Below are positions 14,492-21,808 of a DNA stretch of 23,394 bases, piece after piece. This DNA comes from an uncultured Clostridia bacterium (GTDB lineage: Bacteria > Bacillota_A > Clostridia > Oscillospirales > Oscillospiraceae). A model generated the notes under the pieces. The model searched no databases. It was not told the DNA's origin and was given only the letters and a program-made list of their open reading frames with translations. A program made the position numbers and the translations under genes. Each line of letters opens with the position of its first letter. The first letter of the stretch is position 1. The DNA lies in the NCBI GenBank assembly GCA_949289625.1, contig CASEPH010000275.1, positions 1 through 23,394 on the forward strand, in the 5' to 3' direction.

Positions 14492-17128
14492 ATGAAAGAG
14501 TATTTATCAAGCGCTGAAGAGGTCCTCTCTCAGCAAAACTCCTCAGCCCAGGGTTTGACCCGTCAGGAGGCCGCAGCTCGGCTCCAGAAGGTCGGTCCCA
14601 ACAAACTGGCAGAGGGCAAGAAAACGTCTCTGATCCAGCGGTTTCTGAAGGAACTGGCTGATCCCATGATCATCATTTTGATCGTGGCAGCGGCGATCTC
14701 CGGCATTACCTCCGTATATTCCGGAGAATCCTTTGCCGACGTCATCATTATCATGATCGTGGTGGTCATCAATGCCGTTCTGGGCGTCATTCAGGAGAGC
14801 AAGGCGGAGAAAGCCATCGCCGCCCTACAGGAGATCGCTGCAGCCACCTCTAAAGTCCTGCGGGACGGCCGTCAGGTGACCATTCGCAGTGAAGAGTTGG
14901 TTCCCGGAGATGTGATCTTGCTGGAAGCCGGCGATGCTGTCCCGGCAGACGCCAGAATTCTGGAGTCCGCCAGCATGAAAATCGAAGAAGCCGCTCTGAC
15001 AGGCGAATCCGTACCCGTCAGCAAGCTGGTCAACGCCCTGCAGCTCAATGGCGAAAAGGATGTTCCCCTGGGCGACCGGAAAAACATGGTTTACATGGGT
15101 TCCACCGTGGTCTATGGCCGCGGCCGGGCCGTGGTTGTAGGTACGGGTATGAATACGGAGATGGGCAAAATCGCCGACGCGCTAACCGCAGCAAAGGACG
15201 ATCAGACCCCCCTCCAGCGGAAGCTGAGCCAGTTGAGTAAAATCCTCAGCGTCCTGGTGCTGGGAATCTGCGCCATCATCTTTGCCGTGGACCTGATTCG
15301 GGCCTACCCCAATATCACCGGCACCAGCATACTGGACACCTTTATGGTGGCTGTCAGCCTGGCTGTGGCGGCAATTCCCGAAGGCCTGGCGGCAGTCGTC
15401 ACCATCGTGCTGTCCATCGGCGTCACCAAGATGTCTGCCAACAACGCCATTATCCGTAAGCTTACCGCCGTGGAAACCCTGGGCTGTACCCAGATCATCT
15501 GTTCCGACAAAACCGGTACCCTGACCCAAAACAAGATGACGGTGGTAGAACATGCCGGAAAGGACGTTCCCCGTCTGGCCCTGGCCATGGAGCTGTGTTC
15601 CGACGCAGTCCAGGATGAAAACGGGGATGCCATCGGCGAGCCCACGGAGTGCGCTTTGGTCAACGACGGCACCAAGCTGGGCCTGCCCAAAGCAGAATAT
15701 CAGAACACATACCCTCGCATTGGCGAAGCTCCCTTTGATTCCGGCAGAAAGATGATGTCCACGGTCCATCGCACCCCAGAGGGCGATATTCTCCAGTTTA
15801 CCAAGGGCGCACCGGATGAGATTCTGAAACGGTGCACCCAGTTCTGGAACGGAACCGAGGCCATCCCCATGACCGACCAGTTGCGGAAGGAAATCCTGGA
15901 CGCCAACAAGGCCATGGCTGATCAGGCGCTTCGGGTTCTCTGCGGTGCGCAACGGGTTTGGGAGTCTGCTCCTTCTGATTTTGAGGCCGCCACCCTGGAG
16001 CAGGATCTCTGCTATCTGGGTCTTTCCGGTATGATAGATCCCATCCGTCCCGAGGTAAAGGACGCCATTGCGGAATGTCGGCAGGCCGGTATCCGGCCCA
16101 TTATGATCACTGGCGACCATAAGGATACCGCTGTGGCCATTGCCAAGCAACTGGGTATTTTGGAAAACGAAGCCGGCGCCATCACCGGCTCCCAGCTCAA
16201 TGATTTCTCCGACGAGGAACTGGCCCAGCGGATTGGAGACTTCTCCGTCTATGCTCGGGTTCAGCCGGAGCACAAAGTCCGCATCGTCACCGCTTGGAAG
16301 AAAAACGGCTGCATCACCGCCATGACCGGTGACGGCGTCAACGACGCCCCCTCCATCAAAACTGCCGACATTGGCGTGGGCATGGGCATCACCGGCACTG
16401 ACGTCACGAAAAACGTGGCAGACATGGTGTTGGCGGACGATAACTTCGCCACCATTGTCTCCGCAGTGGAGGAAGGCCGCCGGATCTACGACAACATTCG
16501 CAAGGCCATTCAGTTCCTATTGGCCTCCAATCTGGCGGAAGTTCTCTCCATTTTTGCCGCAACCCTCATGAGCTTCACCATTCTCCAGCCCGTGCATCTG
16601 CTCTGGATCAATCTCATCACCGACTGTTTCCCGGCTTTGGCCCTGGGCATGGAGGAGAGCGAACCGGACATCATGCAGCGGAAACCTCGGGATGCAAAGG
16701 AAGGTATCTTTGCCGGCGGTATGGGCTTCGATGTGTTCCTCCAGGGCTTCATCGTCACCTGCCTGACCCTGGCGGCCTACTTCATCGGCCATTATATCGA
16801 GGCCGGCGTCTGGGAGATCACCGACAGTGCCGACGGCATGACCATGGCCTTCCTGACCCTGTCCATGGTGGAGATCTTCCATTCCTTCAACATGCGTTCC
16901 CGGAGGAAATCCGTGTTTACGCTGAAAAAGCACAACAAGTGGCTCTGGGGCGCCATGCTGCTGAGCCTGGTGCTGACCACCGCTGTGATCTATGTACCAT
17001 TCCTCTCCAACGCGTTTGGCTTTGAGCATATCAGCCTGATGGAGTACGCCGTGGCCATGGGCTTGGCGGTCTGCATTATCCCCATTATGGAACTGGTGAA
17101 ATTCATTCAGCGTCGTTTGGCAAAATAA
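14492..17128 (+). CDS. P2-type cation-transporting ATPase (Ca2+/Mn2+ exporter)
   Basis: An 878-residue P-type ATPase that exports cations using ATP. Catalytic motifs are TGES (170-173), DKTGTLT with phosphorylated Asp339, and TGDGVND (612-618). The ion site matches the SERCA type: PEGL in helix 4 (E297), SNLAEV in helix 5 (N680, E683), NLITD in helix 6 (N707, T710, D711) and MVEIF in helix 8. It should therefore carry Ca2+ and could carry Mn2+, as reported for related bacterial pumps under yybP-ykoY control. It starts at ATG 14492 behind AGGAGG, 70 bp after mntP. I see no good promoter in that gap, so expression from the Mn-controlled mntP transcript is likely. Length is normal for bacterial SERCA-like pumps. 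Confidence 0.92.
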   Translation: MKEYLSSAEEVLSQQNSSAQGLTRQEAAARLQKVGPNKLAEGKKTSLIQRFLKELADPMIIILIVAAAISGITSVYSGESFADVIIIMIVVVINAVLGVIQESKAEKAIAALQEIAAATSKVLRDGRQVTIRSEELVPGDVILLEAGDAVPADARILESASMKIEEAALTGESVPVSKLVNALQLNGEKDVPLGDRKNMVYMGSTVVYGRGRAVVVGTGMNTEMGKIADALTAAKDDQTPLQRKLSQLSKILSVLVLGICAIIFAVDLIRAYPNITGTSILDTFMVAVSLAVAAIPEGLAAVVTIVLSIGVTKMSANNAIIRKLTAVETLGCTQIICSDKTGTLTQNKMTVVEHAGKDVPRLALAMELCSDAVQDENGDAIGEPTECALVNDGTKLGLPKAEYQNTYPRIGEAPFDSGRKMMSTVHRTPEGDILQFTKGAPDEILKRCTQFWNGTEAIPMTDQLRKEILDANKAMADQALRVLCGAQRVWESAPSDFEAATLEQDLCYLGLSGMIDPIRPEVKDAIAECRQAGIRPIMITGDHKDTAVAIAKQLGILENEAGAITGSQLNDFSDEELAQRIGDFSVYARVQPEHKVRIVTAWKKNGCITAMTGDGVNDAPSIKTADIGVGMGITGTDVTKNVADMVLADDNFATIVSAVEEGRRIYDNIRKAIQFLLASNLAEVLSIFAATLMSFTILQPVHLLWINLITDCFPALALGMEESEPDIMQRKPRDAKEGIFAGGMGFDVFLQGFIVTCLTLAAYFIGHYIEAGVWEITDSADGMTMAFLTLSMVEIFHSFNMRSRRKSVFTLKKHNKWLWGAMLLSLVLTTAVIYVPFLSNAFGFEHISLMEYAVAMGLAVCIIPIMELVKFIQRRLAK

Positions 17129-17466
17129 TATTGTTGCCATCCCCATATTTCACATGATAAATAGGGCAAGGAATCACAAGCCGTGATTCCTTGCCCTGAG
17201 CCTGTCGAAAAAGCCGGGAGGCTTTTCCGACAAAGGGTTTTCGGCCTGATGCGCGCAGTTTTTGTACACCTTTGGCGCACAAAAACCACACTTTCAGACC
17301 GAGATGTATTTTCCGCCATGTACACGCCCCGGCGGAAAATGATTTTTTTCTTTTTCGCCGCTGCGGCGGCGAAACTCTACGAGGTTTTTGAAAAGCTGAG
17401 GGCAAGGAATCACAAGCCGTGATTCCTTGCCCTCCGTTATTATTTTGCGGTGATTTACAGCCGCTG
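17129..17466. other. Gene-free gap between convergent genes, filled by a palindromic element
   Basis: A 338-bp gap between the ATPase gene (plus) and mnmA (minus). Nearly all of it is the 271-bp palindrome-rich element described separately (17163-17433). Open frames inside it (for example 17183-17422) contain phenylalanine and alanine runs and overlap the hairpins, so I call no gene. Confidence 0.7.
17163..17433. repeat. 271-bp element of nested palindromes with identical 35-bp hairpin ends
   Basis: Both ends carry the same 35-bp sequence (17163-17197 and 17399-17433), itself a hairpin with perfect 15-bp arms and loop AAGCC. Left arms begin AGGGCAAGG and right arms end CCTTGCCCT, so the ends are direct and inverted repeats at once. 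Four more inverted repeats lie between: 17204-17215 with 17220-17231 (11 of 12 pairs), 17258-17265 with 17279-17286 (8 bp), 17308-17317 with 17331-17340 (10 bp), and 17353-17361 with 17366-17374 (9 bp). No T run follows the end hairpins and no target-site duplication is evident. It resembles a MITE- or REP-like dispersed element, or a folded RNA; no transposase is present. Confidence 0.75.
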
Positions 17467-18519
17467 TTATTCCAATGCTTTTTCGATGGTTCCACCGCCA
17501 AATACCGTGTCCCCATCATAAAACACCACTGCCTGTCCTGGGGAAATGGCCCGCTGAGGCTCGTGAAACTGCACCAGTACCCGCTGATCTCCAATTGGAT
17601 AAATCCGACATGGCTGTTCCTTTTGCCGGTAGCGGATCTTGGCCGCCAGTTCCAGTCCCTCTTGGGGAACGGGTCCAGCCAGATTGACCGCCCCGGCCCA
17701 AAGTCCGGTGGCAAATAACGCTTCATTCTGTCCCAGCGTTACGGTATTCCGGGACATATCCTTTCCCGTCACATAGAGCCGGGTCTCCGCAGGGATTCCC
17801 AGTCCCTTCCGCTGGCCCAGAGTATATCGCACTGCACCCTTGTGCCGGCCCAGTACCCTGCCAGAGGCATCCACAAAATCCCCAGGGGCATACCGTTTGC
17901 CAGTATACCGTTCCAGGAAACTTCCATAATCTCCATCCGGAATAAAGCAGATATCCTGACTCTCCTGTTTTTTTGCATTCCCAAAGCCCTGGGTCTCCGC
18001 AATCTGACGGACTTGGGCTTTGGTGAGGCCACCCAAGGGAAATCGGGTGTGGGCCAACTGGGCCTGGGACAGGAAATAGAGCACATAGGTCTGATCCTTT
18101 TCCGGGTCTGCCGCCTTTTGCAGTCGCAGCCCGCCATCCCGTTCTACAATCTGGGCGTAATGCCCCGTGGCCATGCAGTCACATCCCAGGGTCTTGGCAA
18201 ACTGCCACATGGCCTCAAATTTCATGGTCCGGTTGCAGAAGATGCACGGATTTGGGGTTCTGCCCGCCTCGTATTCCTCCGCAAAGGGTCCCATCACATG
18301 TTGGTCAAAGGCTGTCCGCAGATCCAGAACATGGTGGGGAATCCCCAACCGCCGGCAGACCGCCTGGGCATCCTCCACAGGATTTTCCGCCCCATCCACT
18401 GGGGCAGTATCACAGAGCCGCATGGTCACACCAATGCAGTCGTACCCCTGCTCCAAAAGGAGAAAAGCCGCCACGGAGGAATCTACGCCGCCACTCATAC
18501 CGATCAAACAGGTGGGCAT
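17467..18519 (-). CDS. mnmA: MnmA, tRNA-specific 2-thiouridylase
   Basis: A 350-residue enzyme that adds sulphur to uridine 34 of the wobble position in Lys, Glu and Gln tRNAs. The ATP pyrophosphatase P-loop is SGGVDSS (9-15). The catalytic cysteine pair is C95 in NPCIFCN and C191 in ESQDICFIPDG. MATGHYAQ and LGQRKGLGIP are further family signatures, the latter in the central tRNA-binding part, and the C-terminal beta-barrel is complete. The length is normal. It starts at ATG 18517-18519, three bases after the nadA stop, so it is the second gene of a nadA-mnmA unit. The sulphur donor (a cysteine desulfurase) is not encoded in the window. Confidence 0.95.
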   Translation of the reverse strand: MPTCLIGMSGGVDSSVAAFLLLEQGYDCIGVTMRLCDTAPVDGAENPVEDAQAVCRRLGIPHHVLDLRTAFDQHVMGPFAEEYEAGRTPNPCIFCNRTMKFEAMWQFAKTLGCDCMATGHYAQIVERDGGLRLQKAADPEKDQTYVLYFLSQAQLAHTRFPLGGLTKAQVRQIAETQGFGNAKKQESQDICFIPDGDYGSFLERYTGKRYAPGDFVDASGRVLGRHKGAVRYTLGQRKGLGIPAETRLYVTGKDMSRNTVTLGQNEALFATGLWAGAVNLAGPVPQEGLELAAKIRYRQKEQPCRIYPIGDQRVLVQFHEPQRAISPGQAVVFYDGDTVFGGGTIEKALE

Positions 18520-18521
18520 CT

Positions 18522-19439
18522 TCAGCCTCCCAGCCGGATCATTTCATCAATACAGCGCCGAGCGCCTGCAATAACCTCCGGCTCCAGCTCCATGACTTCG
18601 CCGCCTTCGCCCTTGACACACAGCAGCACATCCGCCAGGGTGGTCAGCTTCATGTCAGGACACATGAGCTTTCCGGAAAGATAATAGAACCGCTTGTCCG
18701 GGCATTCAAACTGCAGATGTTCCAAAATACTGCTCTCAGTCCCGATGATAAACTCCCTGGCCTCGGACTTCCGAGCAAAGTCCATGATTCCCGTGGTGGA
18801 CCCCACATAGTCCGCCGCCTGTACCACCTCCGGCCGACACTCGGGATGCACCAGCAGCAACGCCTCAGGATGCGCCTTCCGAACCTTTTCCACATCCCGG
18901 GCTGTCACCATGGCATGCCGGGGACAGCCGCCCTTCAGGAAGTGAATATTTTTTTCCGGTACCTGGGCCGCCACGTATTGGGCCAGATTCTGATCCGGCA
19001 CAAACAGAATATTTTTCTGCTCCATGGACTTGACAATCTTCACCGCAGAAGAGGAGGTCACGCAGACGTCGCAAATGGTCTTGAGCCGGGAGGTGGTGTT
19101 GATATAGCACACCACCGCATAGCCGGGGTACTCGGGCAGCACTGCCTCGATATCCTCCTTGTCCATCTGATCCGCCATGGGACAGCCCGCCTCCGGATGG
19201 CTGAGGATCACGGTCTTGTCCGGGCACAGAACCTTGCAGGTCTCTGCCATGAACCGGACACCGCACATGACCACCGTTTTATGGGGATCTTTGGCCGCCT
19301 GGAGGCTCAGACCGTAGGAATCCCCCACATAGTCGGCCACCTCCAGGATCTCGTGGCCCTGATAGGCATGGGCCAAAATACAAACATCATTTTCTTTTTT
19401 CAGCCGCAGGATCTCCTGCTGCATCTCATAAACAGTCAT
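18522..19439 (-). CDS. nadA: NadA, quinolinate synthase
   Basis: A 305-residue Fe-S enzyme that condenses iminoaspartate with dihydroxyacetone phosphate to form quinolinate for NAD synthesis. Family motifs include LAHAYQ, CGVRFMAET, NTTSRLK, VTSSSAV and VGSTTGI. Cys86 (HPEAGCPMA), Cys172 (GGCPRHAM) and Cys260 (LMCPDMK) are spaced 86 and 88 residues apart, as expected for the three ligands of the 4Fe-4S cluster. I chose ATG 19437-19439, six bases after GAGGAGG. The adjacent ATG at 19440-19442 is too close to the ribosome site, and the longer open frame to 19571 passes through the promoter. Its usual partners nadB and nadC are absent here. Confidence 0.95.
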   Translation of the reverse strand: MTVYEMQQEILRLKKENDVCILAHAYQGHEILEVADYVGDSYGLSLQAAKDPHKTVVMCGVRFMAETCKVLCPDKTVILSHPEAGCPMADQMDKEDIEAVLPEYPGYAVVCYINTTSRLKTICDVCVTSSSAVKIVKSMEQKNILFVPDQNLAQYVAAQVPEKNIHFLKGGCPRHAMVTARDVEKVRKAHPEALLLVHPECRPEVVQAADYVGSTTGIMDFARKSEAREFIIGTESSILEHLQFECPDKRFYYLSGKLMCPDMKLTTLADVLLCVKGEGGEVMELEPEVIAGARRCIDEMIRLGG

Positions 19440-19450
19440 CATGTTCCTCC

Positions 19451-19483
19451 TCACAGGCATGTGACGCCGGCGTAAATGCCGGC
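19451..19483 (-). other. Two small hairpins in the nadA leader
   Basis: In the roughly 80-nt leader, GCCGGC arms (19466-19471 and 19478-19483) enclose a 6-nt loop. Next, TCACA/TGTGA arms (19451-19455 and 19460-19464) lie directly against the ribosome binding site. They might affect translation or mark a repressor site; I cannot assign a known motif. Confidence 0.4.
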
Positions 19484-19529
19484 ACAGGTTGACACTTCCT
19501 CTTGTCCTCGGGTTTTGTTCGTAAATATT

Positions 19530-19559
19530 ATTATACGCAGAAACCAAAGCCTTTGTCAA
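19530..19559 (-). promoter_or_regulatory. Consensus sigma-A promoter of nadA-mnmA
   Basis: On the minus strand both hexamers match consensus exactly: -35 TTGACA (19554-19559) and -10 TATAAT (19530-19535), with an 18-bp spacer. Transcription would start near 19523. A promoter this good is usually held down by a repressor. Confidence 0.8.
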
Positions 19560-19600
19560 CAAAATCCCCACTCTGGCACTATGATTTCCGTAAAAAGCTC

Positions 19601-19633
19601 TTGATTTCCTATCATTCCTATCGTATATTAGGA
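19601..19633 (+). promoter_or_regulatory. Promoter and possible operator of the Rrf2 gene
   Basis: -35 TTGATT (19601-19606), a 17-bp spacer and -10 TATATT (19624-19629). An inverted repeat TCCTA (19616-19620)/TAGGA (19629-19633) brackets the -10, and CCTATC is repeated at 19608 and 19617. This fits a self-repression site for the Rrf2 protein, but the operator is inferred only. Confidence 0.6.
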
Positions 19634-19661
19634 TATAAGAATGCTTTGGGAGGGCTTTGCA

Positions 19662-20099
19662 ATGAAACTATCCACCCGTGGCCGCTATGCCCTGCGGATG
19701 ATGCTGGACATCGCTCTGCATCCTGACGAAACCAGCGTATCTTTGAAATCCATCGCCCAGCGCCAGGACATCTCTGTCAAATATCTGGAACAGATCGTAA
19801 CGCCTCTGGTTCGGGGCGGCTATTTGCACGCCAGCCGAGGCGCCCAGGGCGGTTATCAGCTCAATCGCCCACCGGAGGAATATACCGTGGGAATGATTCT
19901 GCGGATCATCGAGGGCAGCTTGGCCCCTGTGGCCTGTCTGGAATCCGGTGATTGCAGCTGCGCCAGGGAGTCTCAATGCGTCACGGTGGAGGTCTATCGT
20001 CAGATCGACGCTGCCATCGACGCCGTGGTGGACAGCATCACCCTGAAGGATTTGGTTGCCATGCAGCAGGAAAAATGGGGCAGGGCCCCGCAGACATAA
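19662..20099 (+). CDS. Rrf2-family transcription regulator, probable Fe-S sensor (IscR-like)
   Basis: A 145-residue winged-helix regulator. MKLSTRGRYALRMMLDIA at the start, SVKYLEQIVTPLVRGGYL for the recognition region and SRGAQGGYQL for the wing are all typical of Rrf2/IscR. Cysteines 92, 98, 100 and 106 lie in the loop where IscR-type proteins bind an Fe-S cluster; three of them (92, 98, 106) are close to the IscR spacing. It is probably a sensor of Fe-S supply, although cysteine-metabolism members of the family cannot be excluded. I chose ATG 19662 behind GGGAGG; an upstream in-frame ATG at 19641 lacks a ribosome site. No Fe-S assembly genes follow, but divergent nadA encodes a 4Fe-4S enzyme and is a possible target. 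Confidence 0.88.
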   Translation: MKLSTRGRYALRMMLDIALHPDETSVSLKSIAQRQDISVKYLEQIVTPLVRGGYLHASRGAQGGYQLNRPPEEYTVGMILRIIEGSLAPVACLESGDCSCARESQCVTVEVYRQIDAAIDAVVDSITLKDLVAMQQEKWGRAPQT

Positions 20100-20101
20100 C
20101 A

Positions 20102-20139
20102 AAAACCGCACGCCGATATTTAAAACGGCGTGCGGTTTT
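20102..20139. terminator. Bidirectional terminator between the Rrf2 and phosphatidyltransferase genes
   Basis: Perfect 14-bp arms, AAAACCGCACGCCG (20102-20115) and CGGCGTGCGGTTTT (20126-20139), with a 10-nt A/T loop. T runs follow on both strands, and the genes converge here. It can end transcription from both sides. Confidence 0.85.
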
Positions 20140-20718
20140 CTAGGATTCGTGATTGACATGCCGGATCATAGAGCGGAACAGCAGCAGATAGGAGCCAAAA
20201 CTCCACAGCAGCAGTGCCACCCCCACCAGCACCAGCACACCGGTCACCGGGACCGGAATCTCCGGCACCAGCAGGAAGAGGACCATCATGGCGTAGAGAT
20301 AAAACGTAGAGATCTTCCCGCACCACATGGCTCCATCGTTCCGGCCTCCATGCCGCATGGCATATAGACCAAAGATTCCCTGGCTCAGTTCCTTGATGAC
20401 CAATACCAACAGCAGCAGCTTCATAAATTCAAAGCTGCGGCACAGGCAGAAGGCCACCACCGCCTGGGTCAGCTTGTCCGCGAAAGGATCCAACACCTTC
20501 CCCAGCTCAGAAACCATATGAAAATGCCTAGCAATCTTTCCATCAGCAAAGTCCGTAACACCCGACAACACCAGAATTCCCAGGGCGTAGTACAGATCTG
20601 TCCGACTGTCCGCGTTCCAGTAGACCACTGCAAAAACGCCGGCCAGCACCACCCGGAACATACTCAGAATATTGGGAACGGTCAAAATCCGCTGCGTGTT
20701 GGTTCTTTTCTGTTCCAT
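20140..20718 (-). CDS. CDP-alcohol phosphatidyltransferase (PgsA-like)
   Basis: A 192-residue membrane enzyme that moves a phosphatidyl group from a CDP-lipid to an alcohol, most often glycerol-3-phosphate or another lipid head group. The full family motif is present: D56, D59-G60, A63-R64, G73, D77 and D81, in the exact D-x2-DG-x2-AR-x8-G-x3-D-x3-D spacing that holds two metal ions. About six hydrophobic segments follow the usual pattern. I chose the ATG at 20716-20718 because AGAGGGGG lies seven bases upstream; the longer open frame to 20787 has no ribosome site. The start lies 37 bp inside the end of the glycosyltransferase gene. The specific head group cannot be read from the sequence, so I give no gene symbol. 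Confidence 0.87.
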   Translation of the reverse strand: MEQKRTNTQRILTVPNILSMFRVVLAGVFAVVYWNADSRTDLYYALGILVLSGVTDFADGKIARHFHMVSELGKVLDPFADKLTQAVVAFCLCRSFEFMKLLLLVLVIKELSQGIFGLYAMRHGGRNDGAMWCGKISTFYLYAMMVLFLLVPEIPVPVTGVLVLVGVALLLWSFGSYLLLFRSMIRHVNHES

Positions 20719-21554
20719 GGTTTTACCCCCTCTCGCCACTTCCATATTTTCCGGCCCGGCCCGCCGTCCAGCGCTGGAAACACCCAAAACGGCGCCATCT
20801 GCAGCGCGTGTTTACGAACCGGCATGGTCAGCGCCTTGTAGTCCTTGTAAAGCCGTGACCGGGTTCGGATGGTCCTGGACAGGGTGATTCCAGACGTCGA
20901 CAGGCTCCCTTTCGTCTTGCGGTAAAAATACACCGCTCGTTTGAGCACCGTGACGGTGGTTACATGCTGCAAATAGTGATAGTTAAAGCTGGTATCCTCA
21001 CACCAAGACAAATCCGCCGGACAGGAAATCATATGGCGCACAATAACGCTGCGCTTATACAGCTTGTTCCACAAAACGCCATAATAGAAGTTCCCCGGCG
21101 CCCGCATCATATGTTCCACGAACTCATCCCGGGTCATGATACCGGAAATTCCAATATCACTGTGCTCGTAGACCCGCTGGCCTGCGACCCGGTAAAAACC
21201 CGCCACGATCAATTCGCTGCCAGATTGCATGGCTGCCGACACCAGCGTCTGTGTGGCCTCCCGATCCATCCAGTCGTCGCTGTCACAAAACTGAAGATAT
21301 GTGCCCTTGGCTTCCGCAATCGCCCGATTTCGCCCCACAGCAACACCTTGATGAGGCTGGCAAAGCAGCCGGAATCTGGGGTCCTTGCGGCAGTATTCCT
21401 CACAGATAGCTTGACTTCCATCGGTACTTCCATCGTCCACCAGCAGAACTTCCAGCCGGTCATAGCTTTGATTCTTCACGCGGCCCAAACACTTTCGCAG
21501 TGTTTTTTCCGCATTATAAACAGGGATAATCACGGTGACCAGCGGCCGTTCCAT
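20682..21554 (-). CDS. Family 2 glycosyltransferase
   Basis: A 290-residue GT2 enzyme with the GT-A fold (about 5-230). It has VTVIIPVYNAEKTL at the start, VDDGSTDGS (from D40) for nucleotide-sugar binding, DSDDWMD (about residue 95) as the metal-binding DxD, and a CEDTSFN stretch at the place of the catalytic acidic residue. It has no membrane segment that I can see, so it is cytoplasmic or peripheral. It probably adds a sugar to a cell-envelope polymer or lipid; the acceptor is unknown. ATG 21552-21554 follows AGGAG by nine bases. The last 12 residues overlap the phosphatidyltransferase gene, so the C-terminal tail may be a loose extension. Confidence 0.9.
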   Translation of the reverse strand: MERPLVTVIIPVYNAEKTLRKCLGRVKNQSYDRLEVLLVDDGSTDGSQAICEEYCRKDPRFRLLCQPHQGVAVGRNRAIAEAKGTYLQFCDSDDWMDREATQTLVSAAMQSGSELIVAGFYRVAGQRVYEHSDIGISGIMTRDEFVEHMMRAPGNFYYGVLWNKLYKRSVIVRHMISCPADLSWCEDTSFNYHYLQHVTTVTVLKRAVYFYRKTKGSLSTSGITLSRTIRTRSRLYKDYKALTMPVRKHALQMAPFWVFPALDGGPGRKIWKWREGVKPWNRKEPTRSGF

Positions 21555-21605
21555 ATTCTACACACTCCTGAAAATCGATTCGCTTCCCAAGCATCAAACA
21601 AGTTC

Positions 21606-21634
21606 ATTATAAACAGCCTTCCTTGCAAAGTCAA
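21606..21634 (-). promoter_or_regulatory. Sigma-A promoter of the glycosyltransferase gene
   Basis: On the minus strand: -35 TTGACT (21629-21634), a 17-bp spacer and a perfect -10 TATAAT (21606-21611), about 50 bp before the start codon. The 254-bp gap to the next plus-strand gene is otherwise AT-rich with no other clear feature except a weaker promoter. Confidence 0.75.
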
Positions 21635-21755
21635 CGACCTTTTCCCTGGCAGGTTTTTTACATACGCTATCCGTTCATTTTACTTTTGTTCCAAAATATC
21701 TATGTTCTGCACTTGTATTTTCGCAATTGTATGATGGATTTCATCTAGTTGCACA

Positions 21756-21784
21756 TTGCTATTCCCGCCCATTTGTGGTACAGT
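21756..21784 (+). promoter_or_regulatory. Possible promoter of the phospholipase-like gene
   Basis: -35 TTGCTA (21756-21761), a 17-bp spacer and -10 TACAGT (21779-21784), about 25 bp upstream of the TTG start. Both hexamers deviate from consensus, so confidence is moderate. Confidence 0.45.
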
Positions 21785-21808
21785 TTTTCTGAAAGGAGGG
21801 ACTCTGCT

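Noticed and set aside
17163..17197. The first 35-bp hairpin as the terminator of the ATPase gene
   Set aside because: No T run follows on either strand. The exact second copy and the internal palindromes fit a repeat element better, though it could still slow transcription.
17183..17422. A 79-codon plus-strand frame within the palindromic element
   Set aside because: Its start and stop lie in or near the repeated hairpins, and the product contains Phe and Ala runs made by the palindromes.
17399..17433. CRISPR repeat, because a palindromic 35-bp sequence occurs twice
   Set aside because: There are only two copies 236 bp apart with structured DNA between them, and no cas genes or regular spacing.
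18252..19475. A 407-codon plus-strand frame opposite mnmA and nadA
   Set aside because: Its product has no recognisable motif and it covers the ends of two well-defined minus-strand genes.
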